Shown: positions 1 through 4,955 of the stretch, piece after piece
Layout: every line of letters starts with the position of its first letter
How positions within the stretch are numbered: the first letter of the stretch is position 1
Source: an uncultured Brevundimonas sp.
GTDB taxonomy: Bacteria; Pseudomonadota; Alphaproteobacteria; Caulobacterales; Caulobacteraceae
DNA: 6,021 bases
Direction: 5' to 3'
Assembly (NCBI GenBank): GCA_946481425.1
Contig: CAMLNT010000148.1
Span: forward strand, 1 to 6,021
Made by a program: the position numbers and the translations under genes
Notes under the pieces: generated by a model
Told to the model about the DNA's origin: nothing
The model's input: the letters and a program-made list of their open reading frames with translations, nothing else
Database searches by the model: none

Positions 1-506
1 TCTCCAAGTCCAAGTGCATCGTCATCTTCATCAACCAGATCCGCCACAAGATCGGGGTCATGTACGGCTCGCCCGAGACGACCACCGGCGGTAATGCGCT
101 GAAGTTCTACGCCTCGGTCCGCCTCGACATCCGCCGCACCGGCGCGATCAAGAACCGTGACGAGATCGTCGGCAACGCCACCCGCGTGAAGGTGGTCAAG
201 AACAAGGTCGCCCCGCCGTTCCGCGAGGTGATGTTCGACATCATGTACGGTGAGGGCGTCTCCAAGATCGGCGAGATCATCGACCTGGGCGTGAAGGCCG
301 GGATCATCGAGAAGTCCGGCTCGTGGTTCTCCTACGACTCGACCCGCATCGGCCAGGGGCGTGAGAACGTCCGCGACTTCCTCAAGGCCAATCCGGACAT
401 CGCCGAGCAGATCGAGAAGGCCGTGCGCGGCTCGTCGGACAAGATCGCCGACGACATGCTGGCCCATCCCGAGCCCGACGAGGGCCAGGACGACATGGAG
501 CCCTAA
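1..506 (+). CDS. recA: RecA recombinase, C-terminal part (5' end outside window)
   Basis: This is the 3' part of the gene for RecA, the cytoplasmic ATPase that forms filaments on single-stranded DNA, drives homologous strand exchange and stimulates LexA self-cleavage. The reading frame is open from base 3 and gives the end of the ATPase core: the strand IVIFINQIR, the DNA-binding loop L2 with [17 protein letters not shown], then VRLDIRR and [14 protein letters not shown]. The C-terminal domain follows ([36 protein letters not shown]) and the protein ends in an acidic tail, DEGQDDMEP, before TAA at 504-506. About 190 N-terminal residues, including Walker A, and the promoter with any SOS box lie outside the window. 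L2 reads [10 protein letters not shown], where E. coli has IRMKIGVMFG. The intact frame and normal acidic tail argue for a functional gene. Identity is essentially certain. Confidence 0.98.
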   Translation, partial: SKSKCIVIFINQIRHKIGVMYGSPETTTGGNALKFYASVRLDIRRTGAIKNRDEIVGNATRVKVVKNKVAPPFREVMFDIMYGEGVSKIGEIIDLGVKAGIIEKSGSWFSYDSTRIGQGRENVRDFLKANPDIAEQIEKAVRGSSDKIADDMLAHPEPDEGQDDMEP

Positions 507-507
507 A

Positions 508-551
508 GCGCGCCGGGCGAAAGCGGATTCCAGTTTCGCCGCCGGGCGCGC
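508..551. repeat. Imperfect palindrome just after recA stop
   Basis: Starting 2 bases after the recA stop codon, the left arm 508-522 (GCGCGCCGGGCGAAA) is nearly the reverse complement of the right arm 534-551. 508-514 pairs perfectly with 545-551 and 516-522 with 534-540. An asymmetric bulge (515 against 541-544) separates the two stems, and the loop is 523-533 (GCGGATTCCAG). There is no T-run after it, so it is not a typical intrinsic terminator. It could stabilise the recA mRNA 3' end or be a copy of a dispersed intergenic palindromic element; the sequence alone cannot say which. Confidence 0.55.
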
Positions 552-588
552 GTCCAACTAGGGCTTCGCTCACGACCTCTCCACGGAC

Positions 589-604
589 GGGCCGCCCGCG
601 GCCC
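589..604. repeat. Short GC-only inverted repeat downstream of recA
   Basis: GGGCCGC (589-595) and GCGGCCC (598-604) are perfect reverse complements separated by two C residues. In RNA the innermost pair would open to give a 6-bp stem with a 4-base loop. It lies between the recA palindrome and the terminator and has no T-run. It may be incidental in such GC-rich DNA. Confidence 0.3.
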
Positions 605-643
605 GCCACCGACCCCGCGGACCGTTCCCGAACGTGGAGACGA

Positions 644-673
644 GAGCCGCCCGTCCCTCCGACGGGCGGCTTT
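644..673 (+). terminator. Rho-independent terminator of recA
   Basis: An 11-bp perfect stem (AGCCGCCCGTC at 645-655 with GACGGGCGGCT at 661-671), plus a possible G-T pair at 644/672, closes a 5-base loop CCTCC and runs into TTT at 671-673. This fits an intrinsic terminator for rightward transcription of recA, about 140 bases after its stop. It also sits 15 bases beyond the stop of the leftward lipoprotein gene. On that strand no T-run follows the stem, so bidirectional use is possible but weaker. Confidence 0.8.
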
Positions 674-686
674 CACCTGTGCGGGA

Positions 687-1088
687 TCAGTCGCCCGGCC
701 CGAGGGTGAAGGTCAGGCGGTAGCTGCCCGGCGGCGGACCCTCGCCCTGGCGGCGCTCGGGCTCCACGGCGCTGAGGGTCAGCGAGCGGGCGTCCTCAAG
801 CGCGATGCCGCGGCCCAGCTCCATGGCTTCCGTGCGGGTGGCGAAATCCGGGGACTGGATCTGCACCCGGGCGACCAGCCGCCCGGCCCAGACGCACTGG
901 ACGTCAGCGGGACACCGGCTGTCCTCCACGATCTCCAGCGGGATGATGCGAAGATTGGCGATGCGGATCGCCTCATTCAGGCCCGCCGTGCCCTGTCCCG
1001 AAAAATAGCCCGGATCAGCCGGACGGCCTTGCCCGGGCGACCCGGCACAGGCCGCCAGCAGCAGGATGGAAAGAAGGGCAGGGCGCAT
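687..1088 (-). CDS. Small predicted lipoprotein with a CPADVQC-VWAG motif, function unknown
   Basis: This encodes a 133-residue protein that I do not recognise as a named family. The N-terminus MRPALLSILLLAACAG is a lipoprotein signal: one Arg, a hydrophobic stretch, and lipobox L-A-A-C with the lipidated Cys at residue 14. It should therefore be membrane-anchored on the periplasmic side. The mature part has a small beta-rich look, with alternating hydrophobic strands and no second membrane segment. The motif DSRCPADVQCVWAG, with two cysteines six residues apart, recalls a motif I know from other uncharacterised bacterial exported proteins; in the periplasm these cysteines could form a disulfide. 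Two in-frame ATGs exist (1094 and 1088). The SD GGGAG (1095-1099) touches the first but lies 6 bases from the second, so 1088 is chosen. The gene starts 25 bases after the S66 peptidase stop, so the two are probably co-transcribed and may share a cell-envelope role. Confidence 0.8.
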   Translation of the reverse strand: MRPALLSILLLAACAGSPGQGRPADPGYFSGQGTAGLNEAIRIANLRIIPLEIVEDSRCPADVQCVWAGRLVARVQIQSPDFATRTEAMELGRGIALEDARSLTLSAVEPERRQGEGPPPGSYRLTFTLGPGD

Positions 1089-1094
1089 GGTCAT

Positions 1095-1099
1095 CTCCC
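1095..1099 (-). promoter_or_regulatory. Ribosome binding site that decides the lipoprotein start
   Basis: Read on the minus strand, GGGAG directly abuts the ATG at 1094-1092 (zero spacing, not usable) and is 6 bases from the ATG at 1088-1086 (optimal). This favours the downstream start and removes two residues (Met-Thr) from the longest possible reading. Confidence 0.65.
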
Positions 1100-1113
1100 G
1101 GAACGCTCCGTCC

Positions 1114-1941
1114 CTAACGGAACGGCACGACCTTGTTTCCGCTGTCGTGGCCGATATCGGCGCGGCCGAGATAGGGGATGCCCGAGACGGCGCACCAGTG
1201 CTGGGCGATCTCCTCCTCCGTCTGTTCGAAGGGTGGATCGTTGTCGGGAATGGCCGAGCAGCGGCCGAGGCGGAGGCCGGAGGCCCGCCGCACCGAGGCG
1301 GTCGAGGTCAGCTGGAACATCATCCGGTCGATCCGGTAATGGTGCTCGGAGACCTCCTCCAGCATCAGGACGCGGCCGGTAAAGTCCGGCTCGAGCGGCG
1401 TGCCCAGCATGGCGGTGAGGACAGCGAGGTTGAAGGCCAGGCTGCTGTCCTTGAGCGCGGACGGCTCGCAGGCGTCGGCCTTGCCTTCGACCAGCCAGTC
1501 CAGGGCCCGCATCAGCGGCTCGGCGCCCTTGTAGCGGCCTCCGTCGGCGACCATCGGCCCGTGGGCGACATTGGTGGCCCCGGCGTTGAACAGAGCCGCG
1601 AGCATGAAGCCCATGTCGGAATAGCCGAGCCAGGGCTTCTTCAGCGCGGCGTGGGAAAGTCCGGCCACGGCGCGCTCGGCGACCCGGTTCGAGCCATAGC
1701 CGCCGCGCCCGAACCAGACCGCATCGATCGCCGGATCATTGCCGATCTCGACGATGGCGCGGGCGCGGGCCTCGTCGGGTCCGGCGAAGTGGCCGCTGGT
1801 CAGGAAGCACTGGGGGTGGAATTCCAGTTCGATCGGCCGGCCGGGTCGCAGGGCGGCCATCTCGACGGCGCGCTCGGCGGATCGTTTCGAGAACCGGCCG
1901 GCCGGGGCCACGACGCCGATCCTGAATGCTGCTGCGGCCAA
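1114..1941 (-). CDS. Peptidase S66 family LD-carboxypeptidase (LdcA-like)
   Basis: This encodes a 275-residue cytoplasmic serine peptidase of family S66 (LdcA/MccF). LdcA removes the terminal D-Ala from L-Ala-D-Glu-mDAP-D-Ala murein tetrapeptides during cell-wall recycling. Family landmarks appear in order: IGVVAPAG near residue 8, F-A-G-P-D-E-A-R (52-59), the RGGYGS turn (79-84), the nucleophile in GYSDMG (Ser108), VAHGPM (125-130), [16 protein letters not shown] with the likely catalytic Glu195, and [12 protein letters not shown] with His265. So the Ser-Glu-His triad is complete. No signal peptide is seen. The start is TTG at 1941-1939: no ATG comes before Met28, which lies inside the fold, and GGGGAG sits 6 bases upstream. 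The protein ends five residues after GNK, whereas E. coli LdcA continues for a further C-terminal segment (about 304 residues in all). It diverges from a Mur ligase gene, which supports a recycling role. MccF-type substrates remain an alternative. Confidence 0.9.
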   Translation of the reverse strand: MAAAAFRIGVVAPAGRFSKRSAERAVEMAALRPGRPIELEFHPQCFLTSGHFAGPDEARARAIVEIGNDPAIDAVWFGRGGYGSNRVAERAVAGLSHAALKKPWLGYSDMGFMLAALFNAGATNVAHGPMVADGGRYKGAEPLMRALDWLVEGKADACEPSALKDSSLAFNLAVLTAMLGTPLEPDFTGRVLMLEEVSEHHYRIDRMMFQLTSTASVRRASGLRLGRCSAIPDNDPPFEQTEEEIAQHWCAVSGIPYLGRADIGHDSGNKVVPFR

Positions 1942-1982
1942 CGGCCTCTCCCCAAAACTCAGGACGCGTCTATAGAGGCCGC
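1942..1982. promoter_or_regulatory. Divergent start region with a symmetric -10-like TCTATAGA
   Basis: Only 41 bases separate the TTG of the S66 gene from the ATG of the Mur ligase gene. The region holds the 8-base palindrome TCTATAGA (1969-1976), which reads TATAGA on both strands. For leftward transcription this would place the start near 1962, about 20 bases before the TTG and upstream of its SD GGGGAG (1948-1953 on the plus strand). For rightward transcription the start would fall near 1983, the A of the ligase ATG. AGAGG at 1974-1978 could instead act as that gene's SD, 4 bases from the ATG. No convincing -35 hexamer is seen on either side. Confidence 0.4.
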
Positions 1983-3371
1983 ATGACGAAACCGTCCTAC
2001 TTCTTCTGCGGCGTCGGCGGCTCGGGCATGGCCCCGCTTGCGCTCATCATGCGGGCGCGCGGCTTTGCCGTCGAGGGGTCCGATCGCGCGCTCGATCAGG
2101 CCCGTGTGGGCGGCCGATTCGACTTCCTGCGCAGCCAGGGCGTCGGCCTGCATCCGCAGGATGGGTCCGGCGTGACCAGCGAAGAACAGATCCTCGTCGC
2201 CTCCGCGGCCGTCGAGGACACGGTTCCGGACATGATCTCGGCACGCGCCGTCGGGGCCAGGGTCCAGCGCCGCGCGGAGTTGCTGAGCCAGCTCTTCAAC
2301 GCCTCGACCGAGCGGGTCGGCGTGGCGGGGACGTCGGGCAAATCCACGATCACGGCCATGCTGACCTGGATCCTCGACCGGGCAGGACTGGACCCGACCG
2401 TGATCAACGGGGCGGACATGCTGAACTATGTCACGCCCGATACGCCATTTGCCGCGGCCAGGGTCGGGGGGGAGGCCATCTTCGCAGCTGAGGTCGACGA
2501 GTCGGATGGCTCGATCGCCTTCTATGAGCCGACGGTGGCCGTCGTTTCCAACGTCAGCCTCGATCACAAGTCGATGGAGGAACTGCGCGTGCTGTTCGGA
2601 GGCTTTGTGGGCAAGAGCCGGGTCGCAGTGCTGAACCTCGATAACGCCGAGTCGCTGGCCCTCGCGGGCCGTGCCGGTCAGGCCGTGACCTTCAGCCTCG
2701 AGAGCCCGTCCGCCGACCTGTCGGCGGTCGATGTGCTGCTGCGGCCGGATGGCGTCGACTTCTCGGCTCGAACCCGCGACGACGAGCGCTTTCCGGTCAG
2801 CCTCGCGACGCCGGGCGCACACAATGTCGCCAATGCGCTGGCGGCGCTGCTGGCGGCGCAGGCGCTGGGCGTCGACCTCGCCCGCGCGACCCAGGCTCTG
2901 TCCGATTTCCGGGGGGTCCGGCGCCGGCTCGAAGTGACGGGCACGGCCGGTGGCGTCACCGTGATCGACGATTTCGCCCATAACCCCGACAAGATCGCGG
3001 CCACGCTCAGGACCCTGCGCGCCTTCCCGGGCCGCCTGCTGATCATGTTCCAGCCGCACGGCTATGGCCCGATCCGGCTGATGCGGCGCGAGCTGGCCGA
3101 GGCGTTCAGGGACGGGCTCGGCGCCGACGATGTGCTGCTCATGCCCGAGCCGGTCTACTACGGCGGCACCACCGACCGCTCGGTCGGCAGCCGGGAACTG
3201 GCCGCCGACCTTCAGGTGCTGGGCGTGAAGGCCGAGGCTCTGGCGGACCGGCCGGCCTGCGGCGACCGGCTGATCGCGCTGGCCCGCCCCGGAGACCGGA
3301 TCATCGTGATGGGCGCGCGCGACGACACCCTGTCGGAGTTCGCCCGCGAGCTGGTGGGTCGACTGGGCTGA
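1983..3371 (+). CDS. Mur ligase family protein, Mpl/MurC-like
   Basis: This encodes a 462-residue cytoplasmic ATP-dependent amide ligase with the three-domain Mur layout. The N-terminal UDP-sugar-binding Rossmann part has [14 protein letters not shown] (7-20) and VEGSD (30-34). The central ATPase has P-loop GTSGKST (116-122), EVDESDGS (170-177, with Glu173 as likely metal ligand) and SLDH (192-195). The C-terminal domain has [11 protein letters not shown] (278-288), RRRLEVTG (313-320), VIDDFAHNP (327-335) and MFQPHGYGP (355-363). RRRLE..G and DDFAH-P resemble Mpl, which joins recycled L-Ala-D-Glu-mDAP to UDP-MurNAc; GVGGSGM, DESD and FQPH resemble MurC, which adds L-Ala. It is not a standard MurC, because the usual GTHGKTT, HHP and FQPHR are altered. 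Length matches Mpl (457 in E. coli). The divergent LD-carboxypeptidase favours an Mpl-type role. ATG 1983 is chosen over an upstream in-frame ATG at 1926 because the fold begins immediately after it. Confidence 0.88.
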   Translation: MTKPSYFFCGVGGSGMAPLALIMRARGFAVEGSDRALDQARVGGRFDFLRSQGVGLHPQDGSGVTSEEQILVASAAVEDTVPDMISARAVGARVQRRAELLSQLFNASTERVGVAGTSGKSTITAMLTWILDRAGLDPTVINGADMLNYVTPDTPFAAARVGGEAIFAAEVDESDGSIAFYEPTVAVVSNVSLDHKSMEELRVLFGGFVGKSRVAVLNLDNAESLALAGRAGQAVTFSLESPSADLSAVDVLLRPDGVDFSARTRDDERFPVSLATPGAHNVANALAALLAAQALGVDLARATQALSDFRGVRRRLEVTGTAGGVTVIDDFAHNPDKIAATLRTLRAFPGRLLIMFQPHGYGPIRLMRRELAEAFRDGLGADDVLLMPEPVYYGGTTDRSVGSRELAADLQVLGVKAEALADRPACGDRLIALARPGDRIIVMGARDDTLSEFARELVGRLG

Positions 3372-3374
3372 CGC

Positions 3375-3854
3375 CTATCCCAGATCGGCCCAGGACGGAT
3401 CAAACGCGACGATCTCGCGGATGGTGATCATGGACTGGAAGGCCTGGACGTGGGCCTCCGTCGTCAGTTCGCGACGGCAGAAGGCCTCGTAGTCCGACAT
3501 GGCGGGCACGGCGACGTTGAGCAGGAACGACCATTCGCCGGTTACGTCCCAGGCCGCCTGGACCTCGCGGCTGGCCTTCATGGCGGCGGTAAAGGCGTCA
3601 GATGCCTTACGGTCCTGACTGATCATCTTGACCAGGACATGCAGGATGATCCGCGACGCGATCCGGTCGGGGGCGACCACGGCTATGTCGCGAGCGATCA
3701 CGCCCTCGGCCCTCAGGCGGCGCATCCGCCGGAGCACGGCAGACTCGGACAAACCCACGGCCTCGGCCGTCACGCGCGCCGGCTCCAGATTGTTCGCCCG
3801 TGCCCGCGCCAGAAGCTTGCGGTCGAAAGCGTCGAGGGTGACGAAATCCGGCAT
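3375..3854 (-). CDS. Lrp/AsnC family transcriptional regulator
   Basis: This encodes a 159-residue DNA-binding regulator. Residues 5-53 form the AsnC-type winged helix-turn-helix: LDAFDRKLLARARANN is the first helix, VTAEAVGLSESAVLRRMRRL is the HTH, and RAEGVI leads to the wing and hinge. Residues 65-150 form the alpha/beta effector and oligomerisation (RAM) domain, with alternating strands around RIILHVLVKM, WDVTGEWSFLLNVAV and the C-terminal strand SMITIREIVAF. Such proteins form dimers to octamers and usually sense amino acids. The ATG at 3854-3852 opens exactly at the canonical MPDFVTLDAFD start, with AGGG 7 bases upstream; longer in-frame extension into the transporter gene is antisense coding and not real. 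Its stop is 3 bases from that of the Mur ligase gene (convergent), and it diverges from an RhtA-like exporter, its probable target along with itself. The effector is unknown; which amino acid it senses cannot be read from the sequence. Confidence 0.93.
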   Translation of the reverse strand: MPDFVTLDAFDRKLLARARANNLEPARVTAEAVGLSESAVLRRMRRLRAEGVIARDIAVVAPDRIASRIILHVLVKMISQDRKASDAFTAAMKASREVQAAWDVTGEWSFLLNVAVPAMSDYEAFCRRELTTEAHVQAFQSMITIREIVAFDPSWADLG

Positions 3855-3938
3855 GTGAGGGCCCTGTTTGACGAATTCAGGCGCACTCTGTTCGAAAATC
3901 GCCGGGAAGCACAGGGCCGATCCGGCTAGGCTTGCGCC
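3855..3938. promoter_or_regulatory. Shared regulator/exporter control region
   Basis: These 84 bases between the divergent Lrp-type and RhtA-like genes are less GC-rich in the middle (about 3867-3900) than the flanking coding DNA, as expected for promoters and an Lrp-type site. TTGACG at 3868-3873 is a good rightward -35 hexamer, but the -10 is unclear: TTCGAA at 3891-3896 has 17-base spacing and poor match, GAAAAT at 3894-3899 has better match and long spacing. CTG-N11-CAG (3864-3880) has the outer bases of an Lrp-like dyad, but its inside is not symmetric. The exporter has only a weak SD (TAGG, 3927-3930). Confidence 0.35.
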
Positions 3939-4862
3939 ATGCTTTCCCTGGCCCACAGACGTGAAGACATGCCCGGCCTGATCCGGGCCGCCTGGCCCTA
4001 TCTGGCCATGCTGGCGGCCATGCTCTCCTTCGCCACCGGCACAGCCGTGGCCAAGACCCTGTTCCCGGCCATCGGGGCAGAGGGAACGGTCACCCTGCGC
4101 GTCGTCCTGTCGGCGCTCCTGATGGCGGTGATCTTCCGGCCGTGGCGGGCGAAGCGCTCGCGCGGGCGCCTGATCCTGACGCTGGTCTTCGGCCTCGTGC
4201 TGGGGGCGATGAACCTCAGCTTCTATCTGTCCCTCAGGACCCTGCCGATCGGCGTGGCGCTCGGAATCGAATTCCTCGGGCCGCTGGCGGTGGCGATGCT
4301 GGGCGCGCGGCGGCTCAGCCATGTGCTGTGGGTGGTGCTGGCGGCGGCCGGCCTGATGCTGCTCCTGCCCCTGACCGGCCAGCCGATCGATCCGGTCGGC
4401 GCGGGGTTCGCCGCGCTCGCGGCCGTGTTCTGGGCGCTCTACATCATCCTGGGCAAGCGACTGTCAGGCCTGGACGCCGGCCGGTCGCTGGCGCTCGGCA
4501 TGGCGGCGGCGATGATCGTGGTCCTGCCGGTCGGGATCGAGCCCCTGATGTCCGGCGCCCTGCTCAGCCTGCCGATCCTGGCCATGGGGTTCGGCGTGGC
4601 GATCCTTTCGAGCGCCTTGCCCTATACGCTGGAGATGGCGGCCCTGCGCCACATCCCGCGGCGGACCTTCGGGGTGCTGCTCAGCCTCGATCCGGCCATT
4701 GGCGCCCTGTCGGGCCTCATCCTGCTGCACGAGCAGCTGACGGGGCAGCAGTGGCTGGCCATCGCCTGCATCATCGGCGCCTCGGCCGGCGCCGTCCTGA
4801 CCGCCGGCGACCGCGGCCCGACCGACACGCCGGAAGGCGAGGCGGAGGCGATCCAGCCGTAG
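3939..4862 (+). CDS. rhtA: EamA/DMT family amino-acid exporter, RhtA-like
   Basis: This encodes a 307-residue inner-membrane protein with about ten hydrophobic helices (roughly 18-38, 48-67, 78-97, 103-122, 127-145, 152-172, 181-200, 208-226, 243-263, 270-289), as two EamA repeats. It resembles E. coli RhtA, the threonine/homoserine exporter, in many short blocks: AKTLFP (38-43), FRPWR (66-70), the GAMNLSFYLSLRTLPIGVAL block (89-108), EFLGPLAVA (111-119), ILSSALPYTLEM (222-233) and RRTFGVLLSLDPAIGALSG (241-259). A short hydrophilic tail rich in Asp, Glu and Pro ends the protein. It likely exports threonine, homoserine or related amino acids and analogues using the proton gradient; the substrate is inferred from family only. 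Start 3939 is used; ATG 3969 (MPGLIRAAW) would drop ten polar residues and cannot be excluded, as neither has a strong SD. The divergent Lrp-type gene is the likely regulator. Confidence 0.9.
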   Translation: MLSLAHRREDMPGLIRAAWPYLAMLAAMLSFATGTAVAKTLFPAIGAEGTVTLRVVLSALLMAVIFRPWRAKRSRGRLILTLVFGLVLGAMNLSFYLSLRTLPIGVALGIEFLGPLAVAMLGARRLSHVLWVVLAAAGLMLLLPLTGQPIDPVGAGFAALAAVFWALYIILGKRLSGLDAGRSLALGMAAAMIVVLPVGIEPLMSGALLSLPILAMGFGVAILSSALPYTLEMAALRHIPRRTFGVLLSLDPAIGALSGLILLHEQLTGQQWLAIACIIGASAGAVLTAGDRGPTDTPEGEAEAIQP

Positions 4863-4886
4863 CCTCGTCTGTGGACATGGGGGCCA

Positions 4887-4933
4887 GAAGGACGATCCTT
4901 CACCCGCCGTTAACCACGTTCCCGCATCCGTGG
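4887..4933 (+). promoter_or_regulatory. Region upstream of fliI: small hairpin, GTTAAC, CCACG/CGTGG dyad
   Basis: The 93-base gap between the exporter and fliI holds three items. GAAGGA-CGA-TCCTTC (4887-4901) is a 6-bp stem with a 3-base loop and no T-run, a poor terminator. GTTAAC (4909-4914) contains the TTAAC half-site recognised by CtrA, the cell-cycle regulator that controls early flagellar genes in Caulobacter; the second half-site 7 bases on is CCCG, so the full TTAA-N7-TTAA is absent. CCACG (4914-4918) and CGTGG (4929-4933) form an inverted repeat around a 10-base spacer. Together they suggest that fliI has its own promoter here, but the assignment is tentative. Confidence 0.3.
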
Positions 4934-4955
4934 GGGTCAGTTCCGGGGCCTCCTT

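Noticed and set aside
624..635. Palindrome CGTTC-CC-GAACG as a possible LexA site near recA
   Set aside because: It lies downstream of recA, and the known alphaproteobacterial LexA site is a direct repeat GTTC-N7-GTTC, which is not present here.
1066..1986. A 306-residue open frame on the plus strand
   Set aside because: It mirrors the S66 peptidase gene, whose complete catalytic motifs are on the minus strand; the plus frame has no recognisable motif.
1959..3059. A 366-residue open frame on the minus strand
   Set aside because: Antisense to the Mur ligase gene, rich in Arg, Asp, Gly and Gln with no domain. The P-loop and other Mur motifs are on the plus strand.
3855..4322. Possible N-terminal extension of the Lrp-type protein to 315 residues
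   Set aside because: The added part is hydrophilic low-complexity sequence antisense to the exporter gene, while the conserved fold begins right at the ATG at 3854.
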